Assembly (NCBI GenBank): GCA_002256435.1
Contig: NKJC01000001.1
Coordinates: 930,001 to 994,000, forward strand
Origin: Chitinophagaceae bacterium BSSC1
GTDB lineage: Bacteria; Bacteroidota; Bacteroidia; Chitinophagales; Chitinophagaceae
Direction of reading: 5' to 3'
Length of the DNA: 64,000 nucleotides
Part shown: positions 53,246 to 61,298 of the stretch, one piece after another
Layout of the letters: each line of letters starts with the position of its first letter
How positions within the stretch are numbered: the first letter of the stretch is position 1
Translations under genes and position numbers: made by a program
The notes under the pieces: model-generated
What the model was told of the DNA's origin: nothing
Database searches by the model: none
What the model saw: only the letters and a program-made list of their open reading frames with translations

Positions 53246-54841
53246 TTATTGAAGTGTATACTGTTTTGCCAGATGCAAATAAGCATCTACTTGACTGTTC
53301 ACCCACTGTTCATCATTACCCAATTCTCTTGCCATGATTTCTGCAACGGGCCTAGCAATTCTTGCACTTTCTTTTGCATCTAACAATAAGGTTCGGGTTC
53401 TTCTGGAGAGCACATCTTCTAGTGTTCTAGCCATTTCATTTCTGATGGCCCAGATAACCTGCACTTCATGAATATGCAAAGATTCACTGATCCAACTATT
53501 GGTAGATCCTTTCATCATCTTGCTTAAGCTAGATGCTTCCGAGCCATAATAATAAAGTGGGTCATTCCAATCTGTGGTTACTGAAGACCCATGAATGGGA
53601 AGCACTTCAGTAGCAGTTGGTCTTGATTTCCATTGTAATTCACGCTCAATTCTATTGACCATGTCTTCACCCATTTTACGGTAGGTGGTCCATTTTCCTC
53701 CAATAATAGTAAACAGGCCTGAAGGCGATACTAAAATTCTATGGCCTCTAGAAATTTCTTTGGTTTTCTGCCCCCCATGTTCTGGCGAAGCTAGTGGTCT
53801 TAGTCCTGCAAATACACTCAAAACATCTGCTCTAGTTGGTTTTTTGTTTAAGTAAAGACCTGCTGTATCTAAGATAAATGCAATTTCTTTTTCTAAAGCG
53901 ATGGGCTCTAAGGAAGCATCTGTGACTGGAGTATCCGTTGTTCCAACCACCAGTTTACCATGCCAAGGAACAGCAAAAAGAACCCTACCATCACTGGTTT
54001 TCGGAATCATTAAAGCATCTTTGGCGGGATAAAAAGACTTGTCTAATACTAGGTGAATACCCTGACTAACACTTAAGGTTTTTCTGTTTTGGGGGTTGTC
54101 CATTTGAAGTATCGCGTCAGCAAAAACACCTGTAGCATTGACTACCGATTTTGCCTGAATGGGATAAGTAATGCCCGTTTCCATGTCTTTGATGGTAACT
54201 CCAGAAATTTGCTCTTGGGCATTTTTTCGCAAATTGACTACCGAACAATAATTGATGGCATACCCACCATGATCCCAAATGGTTTGTGCTAAATTCAATG
54301 CCAGCCTTGCGTCATCAAACTGACCATCATGATACACAACACCACCTACCAAATTTTCTTGTTTAATACCAGGCATCAACAATAAGGCTTCCTCTTTTGA
54401 AATAAAATAAGATGAACCCAAACTCATTTTCCCCGCTATCCAATCATAACATTTTAAACCAATGGTATATTTTACACGCTCCCACAGGGTATATACTGGA
54501 ATGATAAACAACTGGTCTTTGACCAAATGTGGAGCATTATGATAGAGCCTCCCTCTTTCAATACTGGCTTCTCTCACCAACTTGATTTCTCCATTAGCTA
54601 GATACCTAACACCACCATGTACCAATTTGGTACTTCTACTAGATGTTCCTTTTGCAAAATCTGACTGTTCCACTAATAAAACGCGATATCCACGTGTGGT
54701 GGCATCTAAAGCAATTCCCAATCCTGTGGCACCGCCCCCTATTACAAGTAAATCCCAAACTTTATCAATTTTTTTGATTTCATTCAAACAATTGACCCTT
54801 TGATCATTTACCCCACTAATGTCCAAGTTTGGTTCTTTCAT
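53246..54841 (-). CDS. glpD: Glycerol-3-phosphate dehydrogenase
   Basis: 531 residues from ATG 54841; the frame runs four codons further to a TTG, but the ATG is preferred. FAD-binding GGGATGLG at residues 35-42, then GTSSRSTKLVHGGVRYL, the DAO-family signature, and the C-terminal domain with LPIHGSS and EVQVIWAIRNEMARTLEDVLSRRTR. Reaction: sn-glycerol 3-phosphate to dihydroxyacetone phosphate with electrons to the quinone pool at the membrane. No glycerol kinase or facilitator lies beside it. Standard length. Confidence 0.95.
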   Translation of the reverse strand: MKEPNLDISGVNDQRVNCLNEIKKIDKVWDLLVIGGGATGLGIALDATTRGYRVLLVEQSDFAKGTSSRSTKLVHGGVRYLANGEIKLVREASIERGRLYHNAPHLVKDQLFIIPVYTLWERVKYTIGLKCYDWIAGKMSLGSSYFISKEEALLLMPGIKQENLVGGVVYHDGQFDDARLALNLAQTIWDHGGYAINYCSVVNLRKNAQEQISGVTIKDMETGITYPIQAKSVVNATGVFADAILQMDNPQNRKTLSVSQGIHLVLDKSFYPAKDALMIPKTSDGRVLFAVPWHGKLVVGTTDTPVTDASLEPIALEKEIAFILDTAGLYLNKKPTRADVLSVFAGLRPLASPEHGGQKTKEISRGHRILVSPSGLFTIIGGKWTTYRKMGEDMVNRIERELQWKSRPTATEVLPIHGSSVTTDWNDPLYYYGSEASSLSKMMKGSTNSWISESLHIHEVQVIWAIRNEMARTLEDVLSRRTRTLLLDAKESARIARPVAEIMARELGNDEQWVNSQVDAYLHLAKQYTLQ

Positions 54842-54968
54842 AGTACTTTGCAAATGTTACAATAGAAACAATCTATAAAACATTTTAATCTATATGAAAA
54901 TAATTAAAATTATTAGAGATTAAGCTATTGCAGAACAAATTGTATAAGCAAAAACAAGATAGTTAAGA

Positions 54969-54997
54969 TTTGTCCCTAATCAAATTATCTAATTTTG
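54969..54997 (+). promoter_or_regulatory. Promoter of the TPR sensor kinase gene
   Basis: TTTG (54969-54972), 17-base spacer, TAATTTTG (54990-54997), 13 bases before the ATG at 55011. Confidence 0.5.
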
Positions 54998-55010
54998 AAA
55001 TTGCCATAAA

Positions 55011-56948
55011 ATGAATACTACAACTACACAAAAGAATCTGATAAAGATTCTGTTTATTGGATACTTATTATTTTCTACACTTTTTAGTGCATCTGCGCAA
55101 AATGATAGTTTACAGATTCTCCTTCAGAACATGGGAAATAGTAGCTCTGAACAACACTCAAAAGCTGTTCAGCAAATCTATGAACTGGCAAATCGTCAAG
55201 ACAACCAAAGTTTAATGGATTTTTTCAAACAAGCATTAGAAAATTCTGCCAAAGCAGGTATTTCACCCGCTCTTTTAGATGAAATGCTATACAATTTTTC
55301 TGAACAGTCAAAAGCTAAGCAGCTTGAACAACCTTTCACTTTAATGCTGTTAACGCTTGAAAACAATCCAGACTTTTCCAACCCAGAACTACAATTGCAA
55401 TTACAATACTATTATGCTAGTTATTTCTATTTATTGAAGGAGTATTATTATGCAGAAAAATATTGCAACCTATATCTTAAAAATCTAGAAAAGTTGCCTT
55501 CTGCGGAAGAACACAGCAAACAGATTCTTAACATGATGAATGTTTCTGCTTTAATTGATCAGGAGCAGAATAAAATTGATCAGGCTATTGAAAAATTCAA
55601 ATCAACCATAGATAGCGCCAAGTCAAAAAAAGAAGATGCTTGGATAGGGATTACATCTGGCAATTTGGCCTATTGTCTTTTCTTGGGTGGTAAATATGCC
55701 GAAGCCATTCCTTTATTCGAAAAAGATATACAATTAAGTAAGGTAACATTTCAATTAGGCAGTGCCATAAATTCAGAAATTGTTTTGGCTGAGATTTATC
55801 ATGCATTAAAAGACAATCAAAAAGCTTTTGAATACGCAGATAGTGCTAAAAAACAATTAGCGCTTTTAACAAGTATTAATCCCAATAATTATAGGACCTA
55901 TATGGGAGAGCGTTCTCAAGTCTCAAAGATTTTGGGGAAACTGTATTTTGAAATGAGAGACTTGGCCAAAGCCAATGAATTTATCTACCAATTTGTATCA
56001 CTAGAAGACTCGCTAAAACTACTCAACAAAGTAGGAGAATTCAAAAGCATTTTACAAGCGATTCAGTTTGACAAACAGATGATTGAGGTAGGTGAGTTGA
56101 ATACAAAAATCAAAGAGAAACAACAACAACTTAATCAGATTATTCTAATTGCCATCATTCTTTCACTTACTATAATAGCTATCTTATTCCTTGTTAGGAA
56201 AATTTCAAAGGCCAATAAAAGCTTGAATGAAAAGAATAGCATTATCAATGAGCAGAATCACTCACTAGAGAAAATTAATGCAGATAAAGACAGGTTATTC
56301 TCCATTATCAGCCATGATCTAAGAGGACCAGTTGCTACCATTCAAGCTTTGATGAAGGCTTTTTCAGAAAAAAGGATCCCCTTACATGATTTTGAAACCC
56401 TACTACCTGGCATTGTAAAGAATACTAATAATTTAAACAATACTTTAGATAATTTACTTACTTGGTCTATGTCTAAAAATGGCATTCAATTAGTGCCAGA
56501 ACAATTTAATATTAATCAGCGTATTCAAGAAAGTTTGGCATTATTAGAAGAGCAAATGAGTTTGAAAAATATAAGTACGCAAAACAATTGCATTGACTTT
56601 GAAGTATTTGCAGACAAGAATCATTTAGACGTGATTTTACGCAATGTATTGAATAACGCCATTAAATTTTCGTACCCAAATTCTACTATTGAAATAGACG
56701 GGTTTGACCATGGTGACAAAATTGAAATAAGGATTATGGATCATGGAGTAGGCATGTCTGCAGATCAGTTACGGAAAATCAATAATAACGAAGTCTTTAA
56801 AAGTGCTACGGGAACTTCCGGAGAAAAAGGAAGTGGACTAGGCTTGCAATTGGTAAAAGAATTTGTAGAAAAAAATGGCGGAAGATTTCACATTGAGAGT
56901 AAGGAAAAGATTGGGACTACCATGTGCTTTACCATTCCTAAGTTTTAA
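55011..56948 (+). CDS. TPR-domain sensor histidine kinase
   Basis: 645 residues. A signal sequence (ILFIGYLLFSTLFSASAQ) exports a TPR-type sensor region (about 30-365). A single transmembrane helix lies at about 375-397 (IILIAIILSLTIIAILFLV), then a coiled coil. HisKA with SIISHDLRGPVATIQALM (about His434) and HATPase with NNAIKFSYPNS, GVGMS and GSGLGLQLVKEFV follow. This is the YehU/TPR-kinase layout common in Bacteroidota, with a periplasmic helical-repeat sensor and cytosolic kinase. No response regulator is encoded next to it. It is divergent from glpD. Confidence 0.9.
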   Translation: MNTTTTQKNLIKILFIGYLLFSTLFSASAQNDSLQILLQNMGNSSSEQHSKAVQQIYELANRQDNQSLMDFFKQALENSAKAGISPALLDEMLYNFSEQSKAKQLEQPFTLMLLTLENNPDFSNPELQLQLQYYYASYFYLLKEYYYAEKYCNLYLKNLEKLPSAEEHSKQILNMMNVSALIDQEQNKIDQAIEKFKSTIDSAKSKKEDAWIGITSGNLAYCLFLGGKYAEAIPLFEKDIQLSKVTFQLGSAINSEIVLAEIYHALKDNQKAFEYADSAKKQLALLTSINPNNYRTYMGERSQVSKILGKLYFEMRDLAKANEFIYQFVSLEDSLKLLNKVGEFKSILQAIQFDKQMIEVGELNTKIKEKQQQLNQIILIAIILSLTIIAILFLVRKISKANKSLNEKNSIINEQNHSLEKINADKDRLFSIISHDLRGPVATIQALMKAFSEKRIPLHDFETLLPGIVKNTNNLNNTLDNLLTWSMSKNGIQLVPEQFNINQRIQESLALLEEQMSLKNISTQNNCIDFEVFADKNHLDVILRNVLNNAIKFSYPNSTIEIDGFDHGDKIEIRIMDHGVGMSADQLRKINNNEVFKSATGTSGEKGSGLGLQLVKEFVEKNGGRFHIESKEKIGTTMCFTIPKF

Positions 56949-56961
56949 CCAAAAGCAAAGA

Positions 56962-58314
56962 TTATACTTCAGACAACTTTGACAAGAATTGTCTATACCA
57001 ATTGCCAGACATTTTGATGGTTCGTTTTTGCGTTATAAAATCAATATGAACCAAGCCAAAACGAGGATGATACCCCTCTGCCCATTCAAAATTATCCATT
57101 AAGGTCCAGACAAAATATCCATTTACTGGAATTCCTTTTTGTTGCGCTAATCTTACTTGGGCAATATGCTCCTGTAAATATTTGGTTCTTTGGATATCAA
57201 TTACTTGATTGTCTATTAGATGGTCTTCAAATGCAGCCCCATTTTCTGTAACAATAATTTCATTGATTTGAGAATAAGATCCATATCGTTCTAAGGCTTT
57301 GAAAATACATGGAGGATATACTTCCCAATTCATTAGGGTGCTAGGCACCCCCCGTTTATTGGCCTTGACAATTTTAGCCTGCATAAATGGAATCATGTAA
57401 GAATGGGATATTTTTTCTCTGGTATAATTTTGTAGGCCTATAAAATCCATTGAAAAAGCCAATTGTTTTTCATCATCCTGGCGCATAAATTTTTCAATTC
57501 TAGAAAGCAATTTCAATTCTTTTGTTGGATAGCCTAAACCAAGCAAGGGCTCAAGAAAAAGTCTATTCAAAAGTGCGTCTACTTTTTTAGCTGCCTTTAT
57601 ATCTTTATCACTAGTTTCTAAAAATGGCTCAATATGGGAGTAAGAAAATGTAGTTCCAATTTTTAAATTGGATTGCATGGACCTTAAAATTCTCCCGCCT
57701 TCACTTTGGCAAAGTGCGGCATGATGTGCTGCCGCCAAAAAATTATTTAACCCCCTCTTACCTGGAGCATGTACCCCCAAAAAATATCCTGCCCCTGTAA
57801 AAACCATGGGTTCATTTAACACCATCCAATGTTTCACTTTTGACCCAAAATGCTTGACACAGGTTTCAACAAAAATGCTAAACCATTGGATGATATCTCT
57901 ATTAGTCCAACCTCCTTTTTCATGTAAAGAAAGTGGGAGATCCCAATGATATAAGGTTATCCAAGGTTCAATCCCTAATTCAACACAAAAATCTATTACT
58001 CTATGATAATAGTCAATCCCAGCTTGATTTACTTGACCCACACCATTTGGAAGAATCCGTGACCACGAAATTGAAAATCTATAATTGGGAATTTGTAACC
58101 TTTTAACCAAGGTTAGATCATTGGTATATCTATGATAAAAATCACAAGCAATATCTCCAGTATGTTGATTGAGTATTTTCTTTTTCCTCTGTACAAAATC
58201 ATCCCAAATGGAAGGCCCTTTTCCATATTTATCATGGGCTCCTTCTATTTGATATGCTGCTGTTGAAACACCCCAATGGAAATTGGGTCCAAAGTCCTTT
58301 GCTGAAATATTCAT
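56962..58314 (-). CDS. GH1 family beta-glycosidase
   Basis: 450 residues from ATG 58314 (MNISAKDFGPNFHWGVSTAAYQIEGAH). The frame is open 21 codons further but would overlap the preceding gene. The acid/base glutamate is in LNEPMVF (about residue 165) and the nucleophile in VTENGAAF (about 355); YHWDLPLSLHEKGGW is also family-typical. No signal peptide, so cytosolic. Beta-glucosidase or 6-phospho-beta-glucosidase activity is expected, but the gene follows two glycosyltransferase-cluster genes by five bases, so it might act as a transglycosylase or editing enzyme in that pathway. Confidence 0.92.
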   Translation of the reverse strand: MNISAKDFGPNFHWGVSTAAYQIEGAHDKYGKGPSIWDDFVQRKKKILNQHTGDIACDFYHRYTNDLTLVKRLQIPNYRFSISWSRILPNGVGQVNQAGIDYYHRVIDFCVELGIEPWITLYHWDLPLSLHEKGGWTNRDIIQWFSIFVETCVKHFGSKVKHWMVLNEPMVFTGAGYFLGVHAPGKRGLNNFLAAAHHAALCQSEGGRILRSMQSNLKIGTTFSYSHIEPFLETSDKDIKAAKKVDALLNRLFLEPLLGLGYPTKELKLLSRIEKFMRQDDEKQLAFSMDFIGLQNYTREKISHSYMIPFMQAKIVKANKRGVPSTLMNWEVYPPCIFKALERYGSYSQINEIIVTENGAAFEDHLIDNQVIDIQRTKYLQEHIAQVRLAQQKGIPVNGYFVWTLMDNFEWAEGYHPRFGLVHIDFITQKRTIKMSGNWYRQFLSKLSEV

Positions 58315-58319
58315 TTTTA

Positions 58320-59408
58320 TTAGTCTGTAAGCTGCTTGAGAATATTCCCAAAACTTCGGTGCTTGAATTGTTTCCAAGTATTGATTCTCTGACCCAGTAC
58401 TTTGATTGAAACCCTTGATTTCTGATAATTTTCGTTAATCAGCGTATTTATAATTTGTTCTGTTTGATTTGGAAAATCTACTACTATATTCTTTTCAAGT
58501 CTAATCCATTGTTCAATTGATCCAATATGTTTTTTCTTCAAAGATTTAATGACCGGCACACCCATTTCTTTCAGTGCCGCAGCATTGCAATGCTGCTCAT
58601 ATTGACCCTTCATGGGAATAACCATTAACTTTTTTTTCAAGAATAAAGCTTCAGCTGGGGTTTCAAAGCCAGCCCCACAAAGCATTCCAGTACAACTAAC
58701 CATACTCTGTACAAATAACTCATTATTGATGGGTTGAATATGCACATTCCTAACCTTGTATTCTTTTTTTGTGTGCTTACTGAAAACCTGCCATTTTACC
58801 AAGGGTATTTGGGTCAAGACTTTTAACAATCTCTCGTCATTATAGGCAGGAAGATAGACCGTATAGTGTCCGGCGTCTTCAGGTTTTGCTTGACGAATTT
58901 GATTCCTAATAACAGGAGTGAAAATTTGTTTGTCGTATTGCTTAAAATGAAAACCATAAGAGATGTCTACTGGAGCATAATTATTCAGAACGGCTTTACC
59001 AACCATATCTGTTTTATTAGGCTTGGGCGATTTCTTATTGATCACTGCTGATTGATGACTCAATCCAATACAGGGTTTATTTTTTAGCTTACATGCCCAA
59101 GAGCTAACGGGCTCAAAATCGCTGATGACCAAGTCATAATCTTCTATAGGTAACGACTGAATCTCTTGATACAATCTTTTTAAATTGCTTTTTCTATAGG
59201 TATCTAACAGATCTATTCCACCTTTCTTACCAAAGATGAAACTTAAACCCTTCAATTGATACTTGATTTCATAAGGAAGATCTACATCAGATTGGATTCC
59301 GCTAATCAAAAGATCAACAACTCCCTTTTCTTGTAAATATGGAATAATGTCCCTTGCCCTACTGATGTGGCCATTTCCAGTTCCTTGAATGGCATACAAT
59401 ATTCTCAT
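58320..59408 (-). CDS. Glycosyltransferase, GT28/MurG-like fold
   Basis: 362 residues. It starts MRILYAIQGTGNGHISRARDI, the GxGNGHxxRA motif of the GT-B family that includes MurG and glycolipid synthases. The C-terminal half has CGAGFETPAEALFLKKKLMVIPMKGQYEQHCNAAALKEMG, the donor-site pattern of GT28. A lipid or lipid-linked acceptor is likely. Its ATG overlaps the stop of the phosphoesterase gene by one base (TAATG) and it is followed by GH1 five bases on, so the three are one operon. Confidence 0.88.
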   Translation of the reverse strand: MRILYAIQGTGNGHISRARDIIPYLQEKGVVDLLISGIQSDVDLPYEIKYQLKGLSFIFGKKGGIDLLDTYRKSNLKRLYQEIQSLPIEDYDLVISDFEPVSSWACKLKNKPCIGLSHQSAVINKKSPKPNKTDMVGKAVLNNYAPVDISYGFHFKQYDKQIFTPVIRNQIRQAKPEDAGHYTVYLPAYNDERLLKVLTQIPLVKWQVFSKHTKKEYKVRNVHIQPINNELFVQSMVSCTGMLCGAGFETPAEALFLKKKLMVIPMKGQYEQHCNAAALKEMGVPVIKSLKKKHIGSIEQWIRLEKNIVVDFPNQTEQIINTLINENYQKSRVSIKVLGQRINTWKQFKHRSFGNILKQLTD

Positions 59409-60256
59409 TACTGTTTCATTAAATTGAATTCTTCTAACAAGCTGTCAAACAACTGTTGATTATCTGGTTCCTCTTCTTCTGTTTCCGTCTCATGTTTCCA
59501 TTGTTCATGATTAAACTTATAAATAGTCCATTGGCCATTTACGTATTCCAAAGAAGTCAAATTTTCAATCCAATCACCACTATTGAGGTACATAATAGCG
59601 CCATCATGATTTTCAACAAGTCTCATTTCAGGCTGATGAATATGTCCACAAACAACATATTTATATTGATTACAAATACCAATATCTGCAGCGGTTTCCT
59701 CAAAATTATTGATGAACTTAACTGCAGACTTAACACTGTTTTTGATTTTTTTTGACAATGAAATTTTGCCTTTTCCGAAAATTCTTTCTGAAATAAAATT
59801 TACAAGGCGGTTAATCAAAATCAAAGTATCGTAACCTACTGCACCCAATTTTGCCAACCACTTACTATGCTGCATGGTTACATCAAATACATCTCCATGA
59901 AAAAACCACGCTTTGCCATCATTGGGCAAATCCAATACAACCTTATTGACTATTTTCAAACTTCCCAGTTGCCAACCTGTGAATTTTCTAAGCATCTCAT
60001 CATGGTTGCCAGGGATATAATAGATTTTCACTCCCTTACTCATCCAATGCATCAAGTGTTTTACCACTTTCATATGTGACTTGGGCCAGTATCTTTTACT
60101 GAATTGCCAAATATCAATAATGTCACCGTTTAGAATTACGGTTTTAGGTTTTACAGACTTTAGATAATGGAGTAGTTCTTTTGCATGGCAGCCATAAGTG
60201 CCAAGATGAATGTCTGAAAGGACAAGTATATCAAGCTTCCTTCTTTTCTGCTCCAT
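59408..60256 (-). CDS. LpxH-like metallophosphoesterase
   Basis: 282 residues. The calcineurin-like metal sites are complete: Asp15 and His17 in LSDIHLG, GDIID at 44-48, GNHDE at 83-87 and GHIHQPEMR later. LpxH hydrolyses UDP-2,3-diacylglucosamine in lipid A synthesis; the insertion region and overall length are like LpxH homologues, but a second lpxH-type enzyme acting on another nucleotide-lipid is equally possible given the glycosyltransferase next door. Its ATG overlaps by one base the stop of a possible 33-residue peptide gene (TAATG), and its own stop overlaps the next start in the same way. Confidence 0.9.
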   Translation of the reverse strand: MEQKRRKLDILVLSDIHLGTYGCHAKELLHYLKSVKPKTVILNGDIIDIWQFSKRYWPKSHMKVVKHLMHWMSKGVKIYYIPGNHDEMLRKFTGWQLGSLKIVNKVVLDLPNDGKAWFFHGDVFDVTMQHSKWLAKLGAVGYDTLILINRLVNFISERIFGKGKISLSKKIKNSVKSAVKFINNFEETAADIGICNQYKYVVCGHIHQPEMRLVENHDGAIMYLNSGDWIENLTSLEYVNGQWTIYKFNHEQWKHETETEEEEPDNQQLFDSLLEEFNLMKQ

Positions 60257-60357
60257 TAATGGATTTTATGGAATTTGTACCCTTGATATCCTTTTAACAA
60301 AAAAGGAATACTTAGATCCACAAGCATTTGCAGGAGAAAATAGGACAACTTTTTCAT
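60256..60357 (-). CDS. Possible 33-residue membrane peptide
   Basis: A frame from ATG 60357 to TAA 60256-60258, beginning MKKLSYFLLQMLVDLSIPFLL and ending YQGYKFHKIH: a basic start, one hydrophobic stretch and a polar basic tail, the look of a small membrane peptide. The stop shares one base with the ATG of the LpxH-like gene (TAATG), the same coupling as between the next two genes. That junction and the composition support translation; it is too short to judge by similarity. It lies 92 bases after the GT14 gene. Confidence 0.45.
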   Translation of the reverse strand: MKKLSYFLLQMLVDLSIPFLLKGYQGYKFHKIH

Positions 60358-60449
60358 GTTGGGCGGTTTAATAGATACCGCAAATTAAAAGGCCTAAGTA
60401 ACCAGAATGTTAAGACAGTTTTACCAGATTGTTACCAATTACTAGTTTT

Positions 60450-61298
60450 TCAGTTGCTTTTTGCATGACTATCTAAATAATCTAGTATGGCAGTATCTTC
60501 TTCAGGTACAAATTTTCTAGCAAAGAATTTACCTGAAGAAATAAGCATTTCAGCGTCAGATAGTAGAAGGGTTCTAGGTCTATAAGTACCTTTTATAAAT
60601 TTGATCACACGCAAATGGTCATTTACAATGGAATCTTTAAAAGGAGAATTGAGTAGGATGGTTTGAAAGATCAATTCATCTACACAGAATGTCATTTTAA
60701 AGAAATGCTTTGCTAAAAAATTCTTCTCTAAAAAATGGACAATATAAGTGGCGGCATCGGAAGTAATGGTCATCCATTGAGAAAACCCATATGGCTTCAT
60801 CCCACCTGGCGCCTTCCTTTCTGGCATGATTTTATTCAGGATTCCTTGTAATTGATATCGCAAAGGAAATTGATAGTCACCCAAATCATATTTTGTAATT
60901 CTTCTGATAGATTCAGGCCACTCTTCAAAAATGGGTTTGAATTTCATGAATGATTTATCCGGATTGGCAAAAAAGAAATCCTCAATGATTTTTGCGTCTT
61001 TTAATGGATAGTCTTGTCCGCTGATTAGATTAATATGGCTGTATGACTGACCAGATGCTAAAATCTGCTTGTACCCCTGTATGGTGGCTTCCACCATACT
61101 ATACAAACCCCAAGTAACATTCACCCTGTTATTTACAAACTCCACATTACTCAACTGGCCCAAATGTTGAAAATCAGCCATATTGGCTTTGATATCTAAC
61201 TGTATATAGATATCGGCATTGGCCGTTATTAGTCTTCTAACCAAACGTTCCAATTGAACTGGTTGATGGTATGCCAATATCAAATGGGCTAAGCGCAT
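60450..61298 (-). CDS. Core-2/I-branching type glycosyltransferase (GT14)
   Basis: 282 residues. It starts MRLAHLILAYHQPVQLERLVRRLI, and the segments IYIQLDIKANMADF, VNVTWGLYSMVEATIQGYKQIL and INLISGQDYPLKDAKIIEDFF are the GT14 beta-1,6-N-acetylglucosaminyltransferase pattern (SGQDYPLK is the hallmark). Donor probably UDP-GlcNAc or UDP-xylose. It starts directly at the TAA of the synthetase gene without a spacer (TAAATG), so the two are translationally coupled and probably act on the same product. Confidence 0.88.
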   Translation of the reverse strand: MRLAHLILAYHQPVQLERLVRRLITANADIYIQLDIKANMADFQHLGQLSNVEFVNNRVNVTWGLYSMVEATIQGYKQILASGQSYSHINLISGQDYPLKDAKIIEDFFFANPDKSFMKFKPIFEEWPESIRRITKYDLGDYQFPLRYQLQGILNKIMPERKAPGGMKPYGFSQWMTITSDAATYIVHFLEKNFLAKHFFKMTFCVDELIFQTILLNSPFKDSIVNDHLRVIKFIKGTYRPRTLLLSDAEMLISSGKFFARKFVPEEDTAILDYLDSHAKSN

